Positions 35,860 through 47,067 of a stretch of 64,000 nucleotides of DNA are shown piece by piece. Under the pieces are notes generated by a model, which had not been told where the DNA came from, made no database searches, and was given only the letters and a program-made list of their open reading frames with translations. This DNA is from Magnolia sinica. Its lineage: Eukaryota > Streptophyta > Magnoliopsida > Magnoliales > Magnoliaceae. A program made the position numbers and the translations under genes. How positions within the stretch are numbered: the stretch's first letter is position 1; each line of letters opens with the position of its first letter. The stretch covers positions 43,879,001 through 43,943,000 of the forward strand of contig NC_080588.1 of assembly GCF_029962835.1 (NCBI RefSeq). The letters run 5' to 3'.

Positions 35860-38800
35860 ATGGAAATAAAAAACGAAGGCTTTGTTAGCTGGCCCAGTAA
35901 GCTCAGGAGTAATCCTAATCGGCGGGACAAGGATAAGTACTGCCATTATCACCGCGATCACGGGCATAACACAAGTGATTGCCGTCACTTAAAAGAAGAG
36001 ATCGAACGACTCATAAAAGACGGCCGACTCAGAGAACATATGGTCAAAGCTGGGGCAGCTGAGGCGCGCCCGACCGAGAGTCAACCTATGGAAGAAATCC
36101 GGACGATTATCGGCGGTCCACAATGTGGGGGCGACTCAAACAACGCGCGAAGGAATCATGCACGAAAACTTAGTCAGCCTCAGTCCGAGCTCATGATTAT
36201 AGATCGGCCATCAAAGGAAAAGAAAAGAGAAAAATATTGCATATCGTTCACTGAGGAAGACGCCCGAGGTATCCATCACCCCCACGATGATGCGTTGATC
36301 GTCTCCTTGGCGATCGCTAACCGAAAAGTGTTCCGAATACTCGTCGATACAGGATCATCTGCAGACGTATTGTTTAGTGGGGCGTTCGACAAAATGGGGA
36401 TCGAACGATCCGCGTTACGCCCGATTCGGACCCCATTGATCGGTTTTTCCGGAGGACAGGTACTGCCCGAGGGGACTGTCTCATTACCACTCACTGCTGG
36501 CAATGCCCCACATCAGACGACGATGATGGTTGACTTCCTGGTCGTCGATCAACCCTCGGTATACAACGGGATACTCGGCCGACCTTCATTGAGTCTCCTC
36601 CAGGCCGTGGTATCCACATACCATCTTACAATGAAATTCCCGACCGAGTCAGGAGTCGGAATTGTCAAAGGAGACCAGCAAGACGCGAGGCGATGTTACA
36701 TGATAGCTGTAAAAGGAGCCGCCGACAAGAATCCGACCAACATATTAACAATCGAATCATTGGACCCTCGGGGCGAGAATTATGAACGAGGACAGCCGGT
36801 CGAAGATCTTGTCTCAATCCCCTTAGTCGAAACAGATGAATCCAAGACAGTACGAATTGGCTCATCTCTGCAGTCCCCTTTGAGAGAAAAGCTGATCGCC
36901 CTGCTCCGAAGGCACGCCGACGTATTTGCTTGGAGTCATGAAGATATGCGAGGGATCGACCCCTCCGTAGTGACTCACCGACTTAACGTCGATCCGTCAT
37001 ATCGACCGATCCGACAGAAGCGACGACCGCTCGGCCCTGAACGATACGCCATCATTGAAAAAGAGGTCAATAAACTACTCCAGGCTAATTTCATAGAAGA
37101 AATACACTATCCAGAGTGGGTCGCGAATGTCGTGCTTGTAAAGAAATCCAACGGGAAGTGGCGAGTCTGTATTGACTATACCGACTTAAATAAAGCCTGC
37201 CCCAAGGATAGCTTTCCGCTTCCGAGGATAGACCAGCTAGTAGATAGTACAGCCGGACATGAGCTCCTTAGCTTCATGGATGCATATTCAGGATATAATC
37301 AAATTGTAATGCATCAAACAGATAAATCAAAAACGACCTTTGTCACCGACAAAGGCCTTTATTGTTACCGAGTGATGCCATTTGGTCTGAAGAATGCCGG
37401 CGCAACTTATCAAAGGTTAGTTAACAAAATCTTTGCTCGGCTTATAGGCCGAACCATGGAAGTATACGTCGACGACATGCTCGTCAAAAGCATACACGCG
37501 GCAGATCATGTGAATAATTTGGAAGAAATGTTTCTAATCCTACGGAAGTTCTGGATGAAGCTAAATCCAAGTAAATGTGCTTTTGGAGTAGGCTCCGGAA
37601 AATTTCTCGGTTTCTTGGTCGATCAATGAGGAATAGAGGCAAACCCCGAGAAGATAAAGGCTTGATTGATATGGAATCCCCAAAACCATTAAGGACGTCC
37701 AAAGGTTGGCCGGACGAGTCGCAACACTTAATCGATTCCTGTCCGAGCCACGGATAAATGTCTCTCTTTCTTCAAACAATTGAAAGGAAGACAAGCGATG
37801 GGTTGGACGGAAGAGTGTGAAGCGGCATTCCCAACAATTAAAATCATATCTCGGTTCTCGCACCACTCTTATCAAAACCCGAACCGGGGGAGTCGTTGCT
37901 CCTCTACCTAGCGGTAGGCGGCGGTTAGCTCGGCTTTGATACGAGAATCAGAAGGAAAGCAACTGCCGGTTTATACGTCAGCAAAGCGTTACTGCCTGCA
38001 GAAACGAGATACCCAAGCTTGGAAAAAGTGGCCTTGGCTTTAATAACTTCCTCTCGGCGACTTAGGCCGTATTTCCATGCCCACACCATCATAGTAATGA
38101 CCGACCTTCCGCTTCGCCAGGTACTGCAGAAACCAGAAGCTTCCGGCCGACTCACCAAATGGGCTATCGAGCTGAGTGAGTTTGATATTCAATACCGACC
38201 AAAGGCAGCAATCAAAGGGCAAGCCGTAGCTGATTTTATCGCCGAGGGAACGTCTTCAACCGAACTTTCAGTAAATGATACACTGAAGGACGGTGCAGTT
38301 CCGACCTCAACCGTTCCCCCTTGCCCTATTCCGTGGAATCTGTATGTCGACGGTTCTTCCAACTCGAAGGCCAGTGGGGCTGGGGTTGTGCTGGAACCCC
38401 CGATCATACCTATATACAGTATGCCTTACGACTTGGATTCCAAGCGTCGAACAATACGGCGGAATATGAAGCGTTGTTACTCGGCCTCCGACTCGCCGCT
38501 AGCATGGAAGTCACGCACCTAAGTGTTTTCAGCGACTCTCAGTTGGTTGTTAACCAAGTTACCGGTGTATACCAGACACGGAAAGACCGGCTAAGGGCTT
38601 ACATGGAGAAAGCGAAAGAACTTATCAACGGATTTCAATTCTGTCGTGTGACTCGGATCCCTCGCACGGAAAACAGCAAAGCCGATTTGCTAGCGAAGCT
38701 CGCCTCGGACAAAGAAGATGAAATACCCAGGTCCGTCCCTGTCGAATACGTTGACAAGCCAAGCATAGATGAGCCGATTAGCGAGGCCGTCAATACAATC

Positions 38801-40049
38801 GACTCGGAACCTTCCTGGATTGATCCAATCCGCCAATACCTTGACGAAGGAAAATTGCCCGATGATCGTGCCGAGGCTCGACGAATTAAGATTCGAGCCT
38901 CCCGTTATACCATATTCAACGGAACCCTCTACAAGAAAGGTTACTACGCCCCGTTGCTGCGGTGCCTCAAACCCAGCGAGGCAAACTATGTGTTGCGGGA
39001 AATTCATGAAGGAATCTGCGGAAACCACTCTGGAGGGCGATCCCTCGCCTACAAGGTCCTACGACAGGGATACTACTGGCCCACTATCCAACACGACGCT
39101 CGCGAGCTCGTTCAAAAATGCGACAGATGCCAACGGTTCGCGGTAATTCCGAGGCAAGCACCCGAAGCACTAACGCCGATGACCGGTCCCTGGCCTTTCG
39201 CACAGTGGGGCGTCGACATCATAGGACCGCTCCCTATGGGAAAAGGTCAGACCAAGTTTGCTGTGGTAGCGGTGGACTATTTCACGAAGTGGGCCGAGGC
39301 GTAACCATTAGCTAAAATAACCGAGCGAAGATCACCGAATTTGTATGGAAAAACATTATCTGCCGATTCGGGGTACCCGTACCATTATTACTGACAACGG
39401 AAGGCAATTTGATAATGAAGCTTTCGCGGGATGTGCGACAACCTCGGAATCGGAACACGTTTACTCTTCGCCTCATCATCCTCAAACCAACGGACAAGTT
39501 GAAGCGGTTAATAAGATTATCAAGCAACATCTTCGGACCAAGCTTGGCCGAGCCAAAGGAGCGTGGGCCGAAGAGCTCCCGAAAATTCTTTGGGCCTACC
39601 GAACCACCGCTCGAACAGCCACGGGGGAGACTCCATTTTCACTAGCCTATGGCTCGGAAGCCGTCACTCCCGTTGAAATCGGATTACCTTCGGCTCGGAT
39701 CACCACATTCAATGCAGAAGCAAACGAAGAACTCCTTGCACTCGGACTTGACCTTCTGGACGAACAAAGAGAAGTGGCACGGCTGCGCGCGGAGGCGCGG
39801 CAGCGACAAGTGGCTCGGTTCTACAATACCCGAGTTAGGATTAGAAGATTTCGAATGGGGGATATGGTTCTTCGAAAAGTGTTTTCTAACACCAAGGAAT
39901 TTGGTTCGGGTACACTGGGACCCAACTGGGAAGGACCCTACATCGTCTCGGGCACCATTAGACCGGGAACGTATCAGCTAGAAGACCTAAACGGACAACC
40001 GTTGCCCCACCCTTGGAACGCTGAACACCTCAAAGTCTACTATCCCTAG
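35860..40049 (+). pseudogene. Tat pol region (PR, RT, RNase H, aRNase H, INT)
   Basis: Domains in order: protease with LVDTGSSADVLF at about 36340-36375; reverse transcriptase about 37060-37630 with MPFGLKNAGATYQ and the YVDD catalytic motif; a first RNase H and tether about 37700-38250 (ELSEFDIQYRPK); the archaeal-type RNase H about 38330-38700 (YVDGSSN, NNTAEYEALLLG, ENSKADLLAKLAS); integrase zinc finger about 38990-39130 (HEGICGNHSGG, CDRCQ); integrase core about 39180-39620 (VDIIGPLP, TDNGRQF, HHPQTNGQVEA); and a C-terminal domain ending LKVYYP at 40049. It contains a few breaks. Confidence 0.9.
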
Positions 40050-40217
40050 TTCTGTCTTCAACGATTAAAGACTCTGAACTAAGAAAGGATAAAGCCAAGT
40101 CGAATAAGTAAAGATAGGCATTTCTCTTTCATTCATCAAAACATATGTAAGTACAAAGCAAGCGATTACATCAAAGCAAAAAAATATATATATGTCCAAG
40201 GGCCCCGGTAACGGTCC

Positions 40218-42537
40218 TCATGCACCGGCCTCGTCCCCAGCAGTATCTTCAGCAGTGGCGTCCGGGTTCTCGGATCCCGAGGCTGCTCCACCCTCGATTT
40301 CTGAAAGGTCAAGGTCAGGGAAGGATTTCTTTATGTCCTTGATGCATTCCAGATATCCGCTTTGGAACAAGCGGTCCCTTTCATCCTCGAACTCCGCCGA
40401 CTCGAGGAATGCTTGGACGGCTTGGTCCCTAGCCTTCTCGGCCTCCCGAGTATTCTCGACGGCCTGCTGAATGTGCTCCGCCGCCTCAAGCTTAGCCCGA
40501 GCTAAGTCATCCGCACACGAAGCATGGACTGCTAGAACTCGCTGATTCTCCTCTTCAGCTTTGGAGAGTCGAGCCAGTGCCTGAGCGACCTCTGCCTTCG
40601 CTTCGTCCAGGGCTCTTCTGGAGGAAGCCGCCTCTGCCCTCACGTCTTCGGCAGCTTTCCGGGCAAGGGACGCCTCGCCTGTCAGGACGCCGACCCGGAT
40701 CTCGGCCTCCTCGCGTCGACCTTCGGCCTCAGACAGAAGAGCCTGCAGCCGATGAGTTGAGGATAGCTCCTTGCTGGCCTTGATTAAGCAAGGAGCGAGT
40801 TCAAAAAGCATCCGGGCAGCGTGGCTGACGGTCTGTGATGACGGGGCGTTGTAGAGTTTCACGAACTCTCTTTCACACCCATGGGCCAGGGCCCAAGGAA
40901 CCATCCCCGACACCACTTGCTGCAGGATTGACGGCCCCTCCTGGTCCGTCTCCTCCCCTCGGGAGGACGCGGTCCTCGTCTCTCCCTCCCCTCTGGAGGA
41001 CGCGGCCCCGGCCTCTTCTTCCCGACTCGGCACATCCGTCTCAACGCGTGCCGAGTCAGGTGCCGCCTGAGGCTCCGAAGCAGCAATCGCCGTCTCTTCC
41101 GCCCTTTCGTCCGGGTCGGGAATCACGACGACGGAAGGGGCAGAAGAGCTCACTGGCTCTTTCTCCTTCCGCAGCACCCTTTGCCTCTTCGGCGGCCGAG
41201 GTTCCGAAAGAAGAACTGACCGCGGAGGAGCCTTCAACTTCGTGACTGGCCTAAGGGCAGGACGAGCTCCAGTCATCTCCGGTTCGGGGACAATCCTAAG
41301 GTTGGGACGAGCTTCGGGCAGATCTGTAAAAAAAAAAAAAAAAGAGAATAAGTTATGGCGAAGTAAGTCGGGGGAAATTCGGAAAATCCAGAAGATTCAT
41401 TCTCAATTACCTGTAACTTCCGAGTCCAGACCTGCAAGATGAAGGCGCTCCGGCTGTAGAAGCACCTTCCAAGACCTGTCCCTCGGATCCAACGACCTCA
41501 ACTCTTTGATCCGAGCCGAGGCAGTGGTGCCGAGCTTCGGCCGCTTCTTTGGAATATCTGCCAAACACAAGCCCGTCAGACTCAGAATATTACCAAAAAA
41601 AAAAAAAAGGGGGCGAGAGGGAGGAGAGGGAGAGAAGACCCAAGTCACCTGCTCTTTGGAACGCCCGAGGGACACGAGCCTCGTAGGACCCGGACTCATC
41701 CGTCTCCCAGCGACCACATGCCCAAAACCAACGCTCTCTCCAGTGTTTGTTGGAAGTGGGAGGGTCGGTTATCAGGGAACCGCCTCCGCCTCGCCAAGCA
41801 GCGAAGACGTAGAAGCCGGGATAGTTCGGATTTACCCGCACTTGATACAGGTGGAGAAATTCGTCGACTGTAAGCGGTGGCTGTTCCATCTCAGCCCACA
41901 ACACCGCACATCCGAGTAAGTTCCTCCACCCATTCGGGACTATCTGCCCCGGGGCAATCTTTATGCGAGACAGAACTCCCCGGACGATGGTCTGAAGGGG
42001 CAGACGCAAGCCGCATTGCATCGACACTTGGTAAATCGCGACTGCCCCGGCCGGAGGGTGATCCGGCAAGTCATTCGGACGGGGGAGATAGGTGATGACC
42101 GACTCGGGAATATGGTACCCGACTCGGATTCTGTCCAAATCCGTCTCAGTCATGACTGAGGGAACCGGACCGCTTAAATCTTCCCCCGATCCTTCTTCTT
42201 CAGACTCGGCCTGCGCCGATTCACCAACGGGAGCAAGATCAGGGGTTCCTTCGGCGATTAAAATTTCATCTTCTTCCTCCTCATCCTCCTCCATGTCCCT
42301 TGGCAAGTTAGGCCTTCCCGGGCGGGTTAATAGAGACGACCCGCCCCGAGAAGGAACGACGGAAGCCGGGCGCTCCGCCGGAGCTTCGGTGACTCTCTCC
42401 GGTAGACAAGCAGCGTTGGCGTCCACTGCTATCTCCGTCAGTAAGGAAGGCGATTCCGCAACGTTCCAAAAACGTTGCGCTTCGCCTTCGTCTCCAGAAG
42501 CTCCCCCCTGAGGACTTTGAGAACTCCTATCCGCCAT
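40218..42537 (-). CDS. Three-exon antisense gene inside Tat retrotransposon (Transposase_28-like plus coiled coil)
   Basis: On the strand opposite to gag-pol there are three exons: 41649-42537, 41411-41557 and 40218-41323. They are separated by introns of 91 bp (41558-41648; donor GTGACT, acceptor TTTGGCAG) and 87 bp (41324-41410; donor GTAATT, acceptor TTTTTTTACAG). Both introns fall in phase 1, and exon lengths sum to 2142 bp, an uninterrupted 713-codon gene. Exon 1 has an acidic N-terminus, then a folded region (CGLRLPLQTIVRGVLSRI, then NGWRNLLGCAVLWAEM) resembling the 'putative gypsy-type transposon' (Transposase_28) domain. Exon 3 carries a basic, nuclear-signal-like KRQRVLRKEK and a long alanine/glutamate-rich coiled coil. 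Extra antisense ORFs between integrase and the 3' LTR are known in Tat elements such as maize Grande. Function is unknown; a nuclear or regulatory role is only a guess. Confidence 0.8.
41324..41410 (-). other. Intron 2 of antisense gene
   Basis: 87 bp, GT-AG, phase 1 on both sides, with a long polypyrimidine tract (about 15 T) directly before the acceptor ACAG. Confidence 0.78.
41558..41648 (-). other. Intron 1 of antisense gene
   Basis: 91 bp, GT-AG, phase 1 on both sides, with a T-rich tract. The frame joined by the splice stays open. Confidence 0.75.
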
Positions 42538-42721
42538 TATTACCTAATAAAGAGGAAGGAGAAACTCACCGGAGGGAGAAAGGAAAACGGAAATGGCGGA
42601 AAGAGGCACCGACGGTTAAGAGAAAGGAAAGGAAGGAGATGAAAGGCTATGCGAACCCCAAAGAAAATGCGGAGCGGGAATGGCAAGAGCAGTAAAAGTT
42701 TAAAGTGCGGGGCCCCTGACG

Positions 42722-42729
42722 TTATATAA
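42722..42729 (-). promoter_or_regulatory. Likely TATA box for the antisense gene
   Basis: TTATATAA lies about 185 bp upstream of the antisense start codon in a GC-rich context. This spacing suits a transcription start near 42690 and a 5' leader of about 150 bp. Confidence 0.55.
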
Positions 42730-43017
42730 GGTCGCCATACGGCGGAGACAATTAATGGGGAAATGATTCGACGCCTGCATCGATTCCCTCACTCGACACG
42801 TGGCGCACGTCGACTGGCGACAATAATACCTTTGCTACGTGTCCAATCTTCGTTGGCGGGATGTGTGATTTGACGGCTGACGGCGCATGCGATGTCAGAA
42901 GCTGAACCGTCCCCCATCAAAGGCCTCACGGAATGCATTTAATGACCACGACTCATCTCGGACTAAGTTACGAACCGACTCCAAACTCGCTACTCCTCAG
43001 TGTCATATGAAGCACAC

Positions 43018-43030
43018 GGAGTAAGGGGGC
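43018..43030 (+). other. Polypurine tract of Tat element
   Basis: GGAGTAAGGGGGC lies immediately before the 3' LTR, where plus-strand DNA synthesis is primed. Confidence 0.75.
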
Positions 43031-43034
43031 TTAC

Positions 43035-43325
43035 TGTTGGGGGCAAAAATACAAGTCCGAAGATTCGGACTTAATGCCTCGGGACTCGGACTTAATACCT
43101 CGGGTCACCGAAGGATGTGTCAAATCCGAGGCATGGTTCGCTAAACCGAGACAATGGTTGAGTCGGTTCGGACGACTTATCAGCGTTCCGGGCATGTGTC
43201 GGGCGGACCACCTTGCAAGACCGATCGTCGCTAGGTCAGATCTCATCCCGGATATCTTGGGATAAGATCTCCGACCCCGAAGCTCACGGGATCGGATGAC
43301 GGCTCAAGACGGGCACGATCCTATC
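43035..43325 (+). repeat. Partial 3' LTR of Tat element
   Basis: This matches the first ~290 bp of the 5' LTR with about four to five differences. It then joins a second copy of the upstream flank at a CTCC string shared by both partners. Confidence 0.9.
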
Positions 43326-43529
43326 TCCCAACCTTTCTTGTGCATATGATATCAAACTCGTCCCATAAATTGGCCATTATGATCACCCTATTTTGGAAAA
43401 TACATATGTAAAAGACACTCATTAGTGGACCACACTTTTGTTTGTTTATTTACCCATGTCTGGAGGATGTTTTATAGTGTGGCCTACTTAATTTGCAGGT
43501 AAGACTGAACTTTGTACTATATGATCCTT
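43326..43529 (+). repeat. Duplicated flank, right copy (apparent empty site)
   Basis: The 204 bp repeat of 33771-33974 runs on without a break into TTAGTGGGGCTAACC, where the left copy meets the element instead. It therefore looks like the uninserted target site joined to the element's right side. Confidence 0.9.
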
Positions 43530-44049
43530 TTAGTGGGGCTAACCTGTTGGAAGGCCTGGATGTAAATTTCACTCAATACCTCGGATGTTATCATATAGTA
43601 AATTGTAGCGTTGTGTACAAACAATTGAACCCATACCTCCTGCTCGGGCAGGACGCCAATTGTGAAAGACAACACACGTCATGGCCATCTGTATACGTGG
43701 CAAAGCATTGTGGGCCCATCCTTATGTATGTGTTTTATCCATGACGTTCATTTCTAGTTTTAGATCATTTTAGGATATGATCGCAGAAATGAGGTAGGTC
43801 CAAAGCTTATATAGACCACACATGAAGAAATAACTTAGATTGAACAACTACCGTTAGGAACTTATTGGGGCCATTGACGTTTTATATCAAGCTGATATTT
43901 GTATTCTCACTGTATGACCATATGAATAGATTAGATATCAAACAACCATCATAGAAGACGCTAGGAAGGTTTCCACTCTAGGAATCATTGTTCCCACCGT
44001 ACTATTTTACGTGGTGTGGTTCACTTGAGCTTTAGATCTTCCGGTTAGT
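43530..44049. mobile_element. Partial fold-back element in spacer
   Basis: Family cues GTGGGCCCATCCTTATGTATG (near 43700) and the mirrored internal strings are present, but a clear right end is missing. No gene is recognised. Confidence 0.5.
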
Positions 44050-44609
44050 GGACGCGGATTAGATGCTGACCGGTTGAGTAGCCAGATTCGCCTTTGAAGT
44101 GACCCCACCAAGTTCCGTGCAACCCACCATGATGTATGTGTGTTATCCACACCATCCATCCATTTGGAGAGATCATTTTAGGTCACGAGGCAAAGAATGA
44201 GTCAGATGCTAATCTGGAGTGGATCCCACCACAGAAAACAGGGGAAGAATGACGCCCACCGTTGAAACCTTCCTAAGGTCCACTATGATGTTTATCTGAG
44301 ATCTAATGTGTTTATAAGTTAAGACAGACATGAAAGAAGGGAAAACAGAAATTTCAGCTTGATCGAAAACCTTTGTGGCCCTCAGAAATTTTTAACGGTG
44401 GACATCACTCTATCCACTGTTTTCTATGGTGAGGTCCACTCGAGTTTTTTTATCTGACTCATTCTTTGTATCAAGCCATAAATTGATATCTCCAAATAGA
44501 GGGACAGCACGGATACAACACATACACCCGGGTGAGTCCCACATAACTTGGTGACGTCACTTGACCAGCGATTCTCGCTGCTCAACCTGTCAGTAGCTAA
44601 TCCGCGTCC
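44050..44609. mobile_element. Mutator-like MITE (fold-back)
   Basis: The terminal inverted repeats are GGACGCGGATTAG at the left and CTAATCCGCGTCC at the right, extending inward to CTGACCGGTTGAG/CTCAACCTGTCAG. Flanking nonamers CCGGTTAGT (44041-44049) and CCAGTTGGT (44610-44618) agree at seven of nine positions, as expected for an old 9 bp Mutator-type target duplication. The element is 560 bp and non-coding. Confidence 0.75.
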
Positions 44610-44681
44610 CCAGTTGGTACTCTTAAAAATCTGAAAAAAAAAATGATGGCGGGGATAAAATGTATACATCATAGCCTCAGG

Positions 44682-45160
44682 ACATGAAATCGGATTGCGT
44701 ACTGAGTAAACTCAGTTGGCCCCACTGTGAATGTATGTAGTCTATCTAGGCTGTCCATCCGTTTTTCCATATAATTTAAGATGTGGAGCCCAAAATTGAA
44801 GAGTATCCAATGATCAAGCGGATCATACTATAGGAAACATTGGGAACAATGATTTCCACCGTTGAAACCTTGTTAGGCCCCACAGTGATGTTTATTTGTC
44901 ATCCAACCTGTTCAAAAAATCTTACAGACATGGATGAAGGGGAAACATAAAAATAAGCTTGATCCAAAACTTCTGAGGCCCGCAAGAATTTTTCAACGGT
45001 AGATGTTCAATTCACACTGTTTCCTATGGTTTGGCCTATTTGAGGGTTTGATACGCTTCATTTTTGGATTAGAGCTCTAAAATTATCCCATAGAATAGAT
45101 GAACGGAGTGGATAAAATACAGAAATCGTGATTTACTCCGTACGCAATCCGCTCCCCCTG
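44682..45160. mobile_element. Mutator-like MITE (second subfamily)
   Basis: Inverted ends CGGATTGCGTACTGAGTAAA (left) and TTTACTCCGTACGCAATCCG (right) enclose about 460 bp. A GGACAT string lies outside each end (44680 and 45160 regions), a possible worn target duplication. It is non-coding. Confidence 0.65.
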
Positions 45161-45666
45161 GACATATAACTTTGCCACGCCTACGTGTAAGTGCTTTGTT
45201 ATACGCTCCGCAATCGAGTTTCTTTTAGGAATACCACGCTTTTCTCTGGCACTATTTTCTCGGAACCGGTGGGAGACGGACGACCGCATGTGATTTTTGA
45301 AGGGGCTAGCATGATGCGTGCGTACGATCCACGCGGACCAGTTAGTTGTGTGATCCGCATTACGCCTAGTATCAAGAAATCAGGTTGATCTATAATTCAA
45401 CTGGGGCACGCTAAAAAAAAAAAAACATTTGTGAGAGAGACATTCACCCTTGATTTTCATGGGCTCACTACGCCCAACCGTAATAAGGATGTAAAATCCA
45501 TTCCAACCATTAAATGCTTGTCCCTGTACATTTACCATTTGTGTGATCCAACTGAAACACTCGGGACTGATTTTTAAGTCATTTGGTCAAGCATGGGATG
45601 ACTTAATTTATTGTTGAAGTGGATTTCACATTAATACGGAGGTGGAGCCCACTAAAATTACTGACG

Positions 45667-46163
45667 CGGATTTCCGGTGGAAGCGTTTGGCATGAAGTTC
45701 GGCGGTGTAAACTTAGGTGAGGCCCACCATGATGTTTGTGAGAAATCTACTTTGTCCATCCGTTTAGCTCATTTTAAGGCATAAGAACAAAAATGAGTGG
45801 GATCCTGGACTCAAGTGAGCCGCACTAAAGGAAAAGGTAGGTAGGGAAATTCTCACCCTTGAAACCCCCCTGGGTTCACAGTGATGCTTACATGCCATCC
45901 ATACTGATCATAACGTCATTCATACTAGGATGAACTGAAAACACAAATATTACGCTGATTCAAAACTACCGTGGTCCCATTAATATTTTAACTGTGGACG
46001 TTCAATACTCATGTTTTCAGCCCACTTGAGTATTGGATCCGGATCATGTTTTGTGTTAATCCCCTAAAATGATCTCACCAAACAGATGGATGGGGTGGAT
46101 TTCTCACAAACATCACAGTGGGCCCCACCTTAGGTTTACTTCAAGTCCTTGGACGGAAACGGC
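45667..46163. mobile_element. Fold-back element with long inverted ends
   Basis: The left arm GTAAACTTAGGTGAGGCCCA with GATGTTTGTGAGAAATC is mirrored on the right by GATTTCTCACAAACATC with CCCCACCTTAGGTTTAC. It is non-coding, and its outer limits are approximate. Confidence 0.6.
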
Positions 46164-46394
46164 CTACTTAAATTACCTCTCCCAGCATGTATTATCATTA
46201 CTCGATTCATAAACCAAGCAACTAGTTCGACCGTCCAACTAGTTGTCTGAATTAGTGCTAATTAATTTCAATGAATGATGCCCATTCAAAAGTGACTCGG
46301 ATTGTGTCCTAAGCCCACCCCTCTCTAGCCCCAAACGCTCAGTTTTGTAGCGGGCCCACTGTGATGTATCTATTTATCAGCGCTATCCATTCCT

Positions 46395-46400
<6 letters not shown>

Positions 46401-46468
<68 letters not shown>
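46401..46468. repeat. (AT)n microsatellite
   Basis: 34 uninterrupted AT units. Confidence 0.95.
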
Positions 46469-46471
<3 letters not shown>

Positions 46472-46664
46472 GCAGATCCAACACTCACGGACCACACCAA
46501 ATAATAATATTAGTTGTATTATGTTGATACAGTTTTCCGGCAAACCCTTTATATAAACCTTTTCTGGACCTGCACAAGTGTAAAGAGGGACAAAGGAGGC
46601 CCTGGCTAATACAGAGGACTCTCTGATGCCTAAGTCTGGATCGAGGTCTTGCAAATAGGGTAGG

Positions 46665-46920
46665 TGCTGAGACTCAAATATTGCATACTTTTTTCCATTT
46701 ATATCTTGGTTTTATGAACATGATACTACTTAATGTTATCTTTGATGGATGTTTGTGTTGTAAGGTGAATTTGAGAGCTTAGATTGAAAAGAATGCTAAA
46801 AGCATAGATTTAGTGTTCAGGAATCACCAAGGCAAAGGAGGGATCTTAGGAGACCAAGAACGGAGAATTCTCATGCCAAAGATTCAAGGAAACCAAGTAC
46901 AAAGGATGAAAAAAAAATTG
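46665..46920 (+). repeat. Athila-type LTR fragment
   Basis: It begins like the Athila-type LTR (CTGAGACTCAAATATTGCAT, TCCATTTATATCTTGGTTTT, GAATCACCAAGGCAA) and diverges near 46920, where sister LTRs carry their variable cassette. Confidence 0.8.
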
Positions 46921-46957
46921 ACAAAAGTATAAGTTAAACAGCAGAAAAATAGGACAT

Positions 46958-47066
46958 TTTGGTGCCACCTAAGCCAATTTCGGTGCCACCTAAAGTGCAC
47001 AAAACAGTCCAGTAAGAAAACAACTCAATTCGGTGCCACCAAAGTTTAATTCAGTGCCACCGAAAT
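46958..47066. repeat. CGGTGCCACC-type repeat cassette
   Basis: Four copies of TTCGGTGCCACC(T/G)AA are spaced about 25-50 bp apart, directly after the LTR fragment. They lie at the internal position where sister LTRs hold other repeats. Confidence 0.7.
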
Positions 47067-47067
47067 C

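Larger units (their letters stand above)
33974..43325 (+). mobile_element. Tat-lineage Ty3/gypsy retrotransposon with antisense gene
   Basis: Parts in order: 5' LTR 33974-34514, primer-binding site 34518, gag 34576-35836, pol 35860-40049 (protease, RT with YVDD, RNase H, archaeal-type second RNase H, integrase), an antisense gene 42537-40218, purine tract 43018-43030 and a partial 3' LTR 43035-43325. The second RNase H (SNNTAEYEALLLGLRLA) and the primer site TGGCGCCGCCTGTGGGA are hallmarks of the Tat lineage. It is mostly preserved with only a few breaks (about five) in its sense genes. Roughly four to five differences over ~290 compared LTR bases suggest an age of about one million years or less to a few million, depending on rate. 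GC content is visibly higher than the surroundings. Confidence 0.93.

Noticed and set aside
40577-41245. Plus-strand open frames overlapping the antisense gene
   Set aside because: They are proline/serine-rich shadows of a GC-rich coding strand; the minus strand has the splice-consistent gene.
42092-42511. Plus-strand open frame opposite antisense exon 1
   Set aside because: It is a low-complexity serine run mirroring the acidic segment encoded on the minus strand.
46370-46654. Open frame across the AT microsatellite
   Set aside because: The peptide is an Ile-Tyr repeat from (AT)n; no domain.
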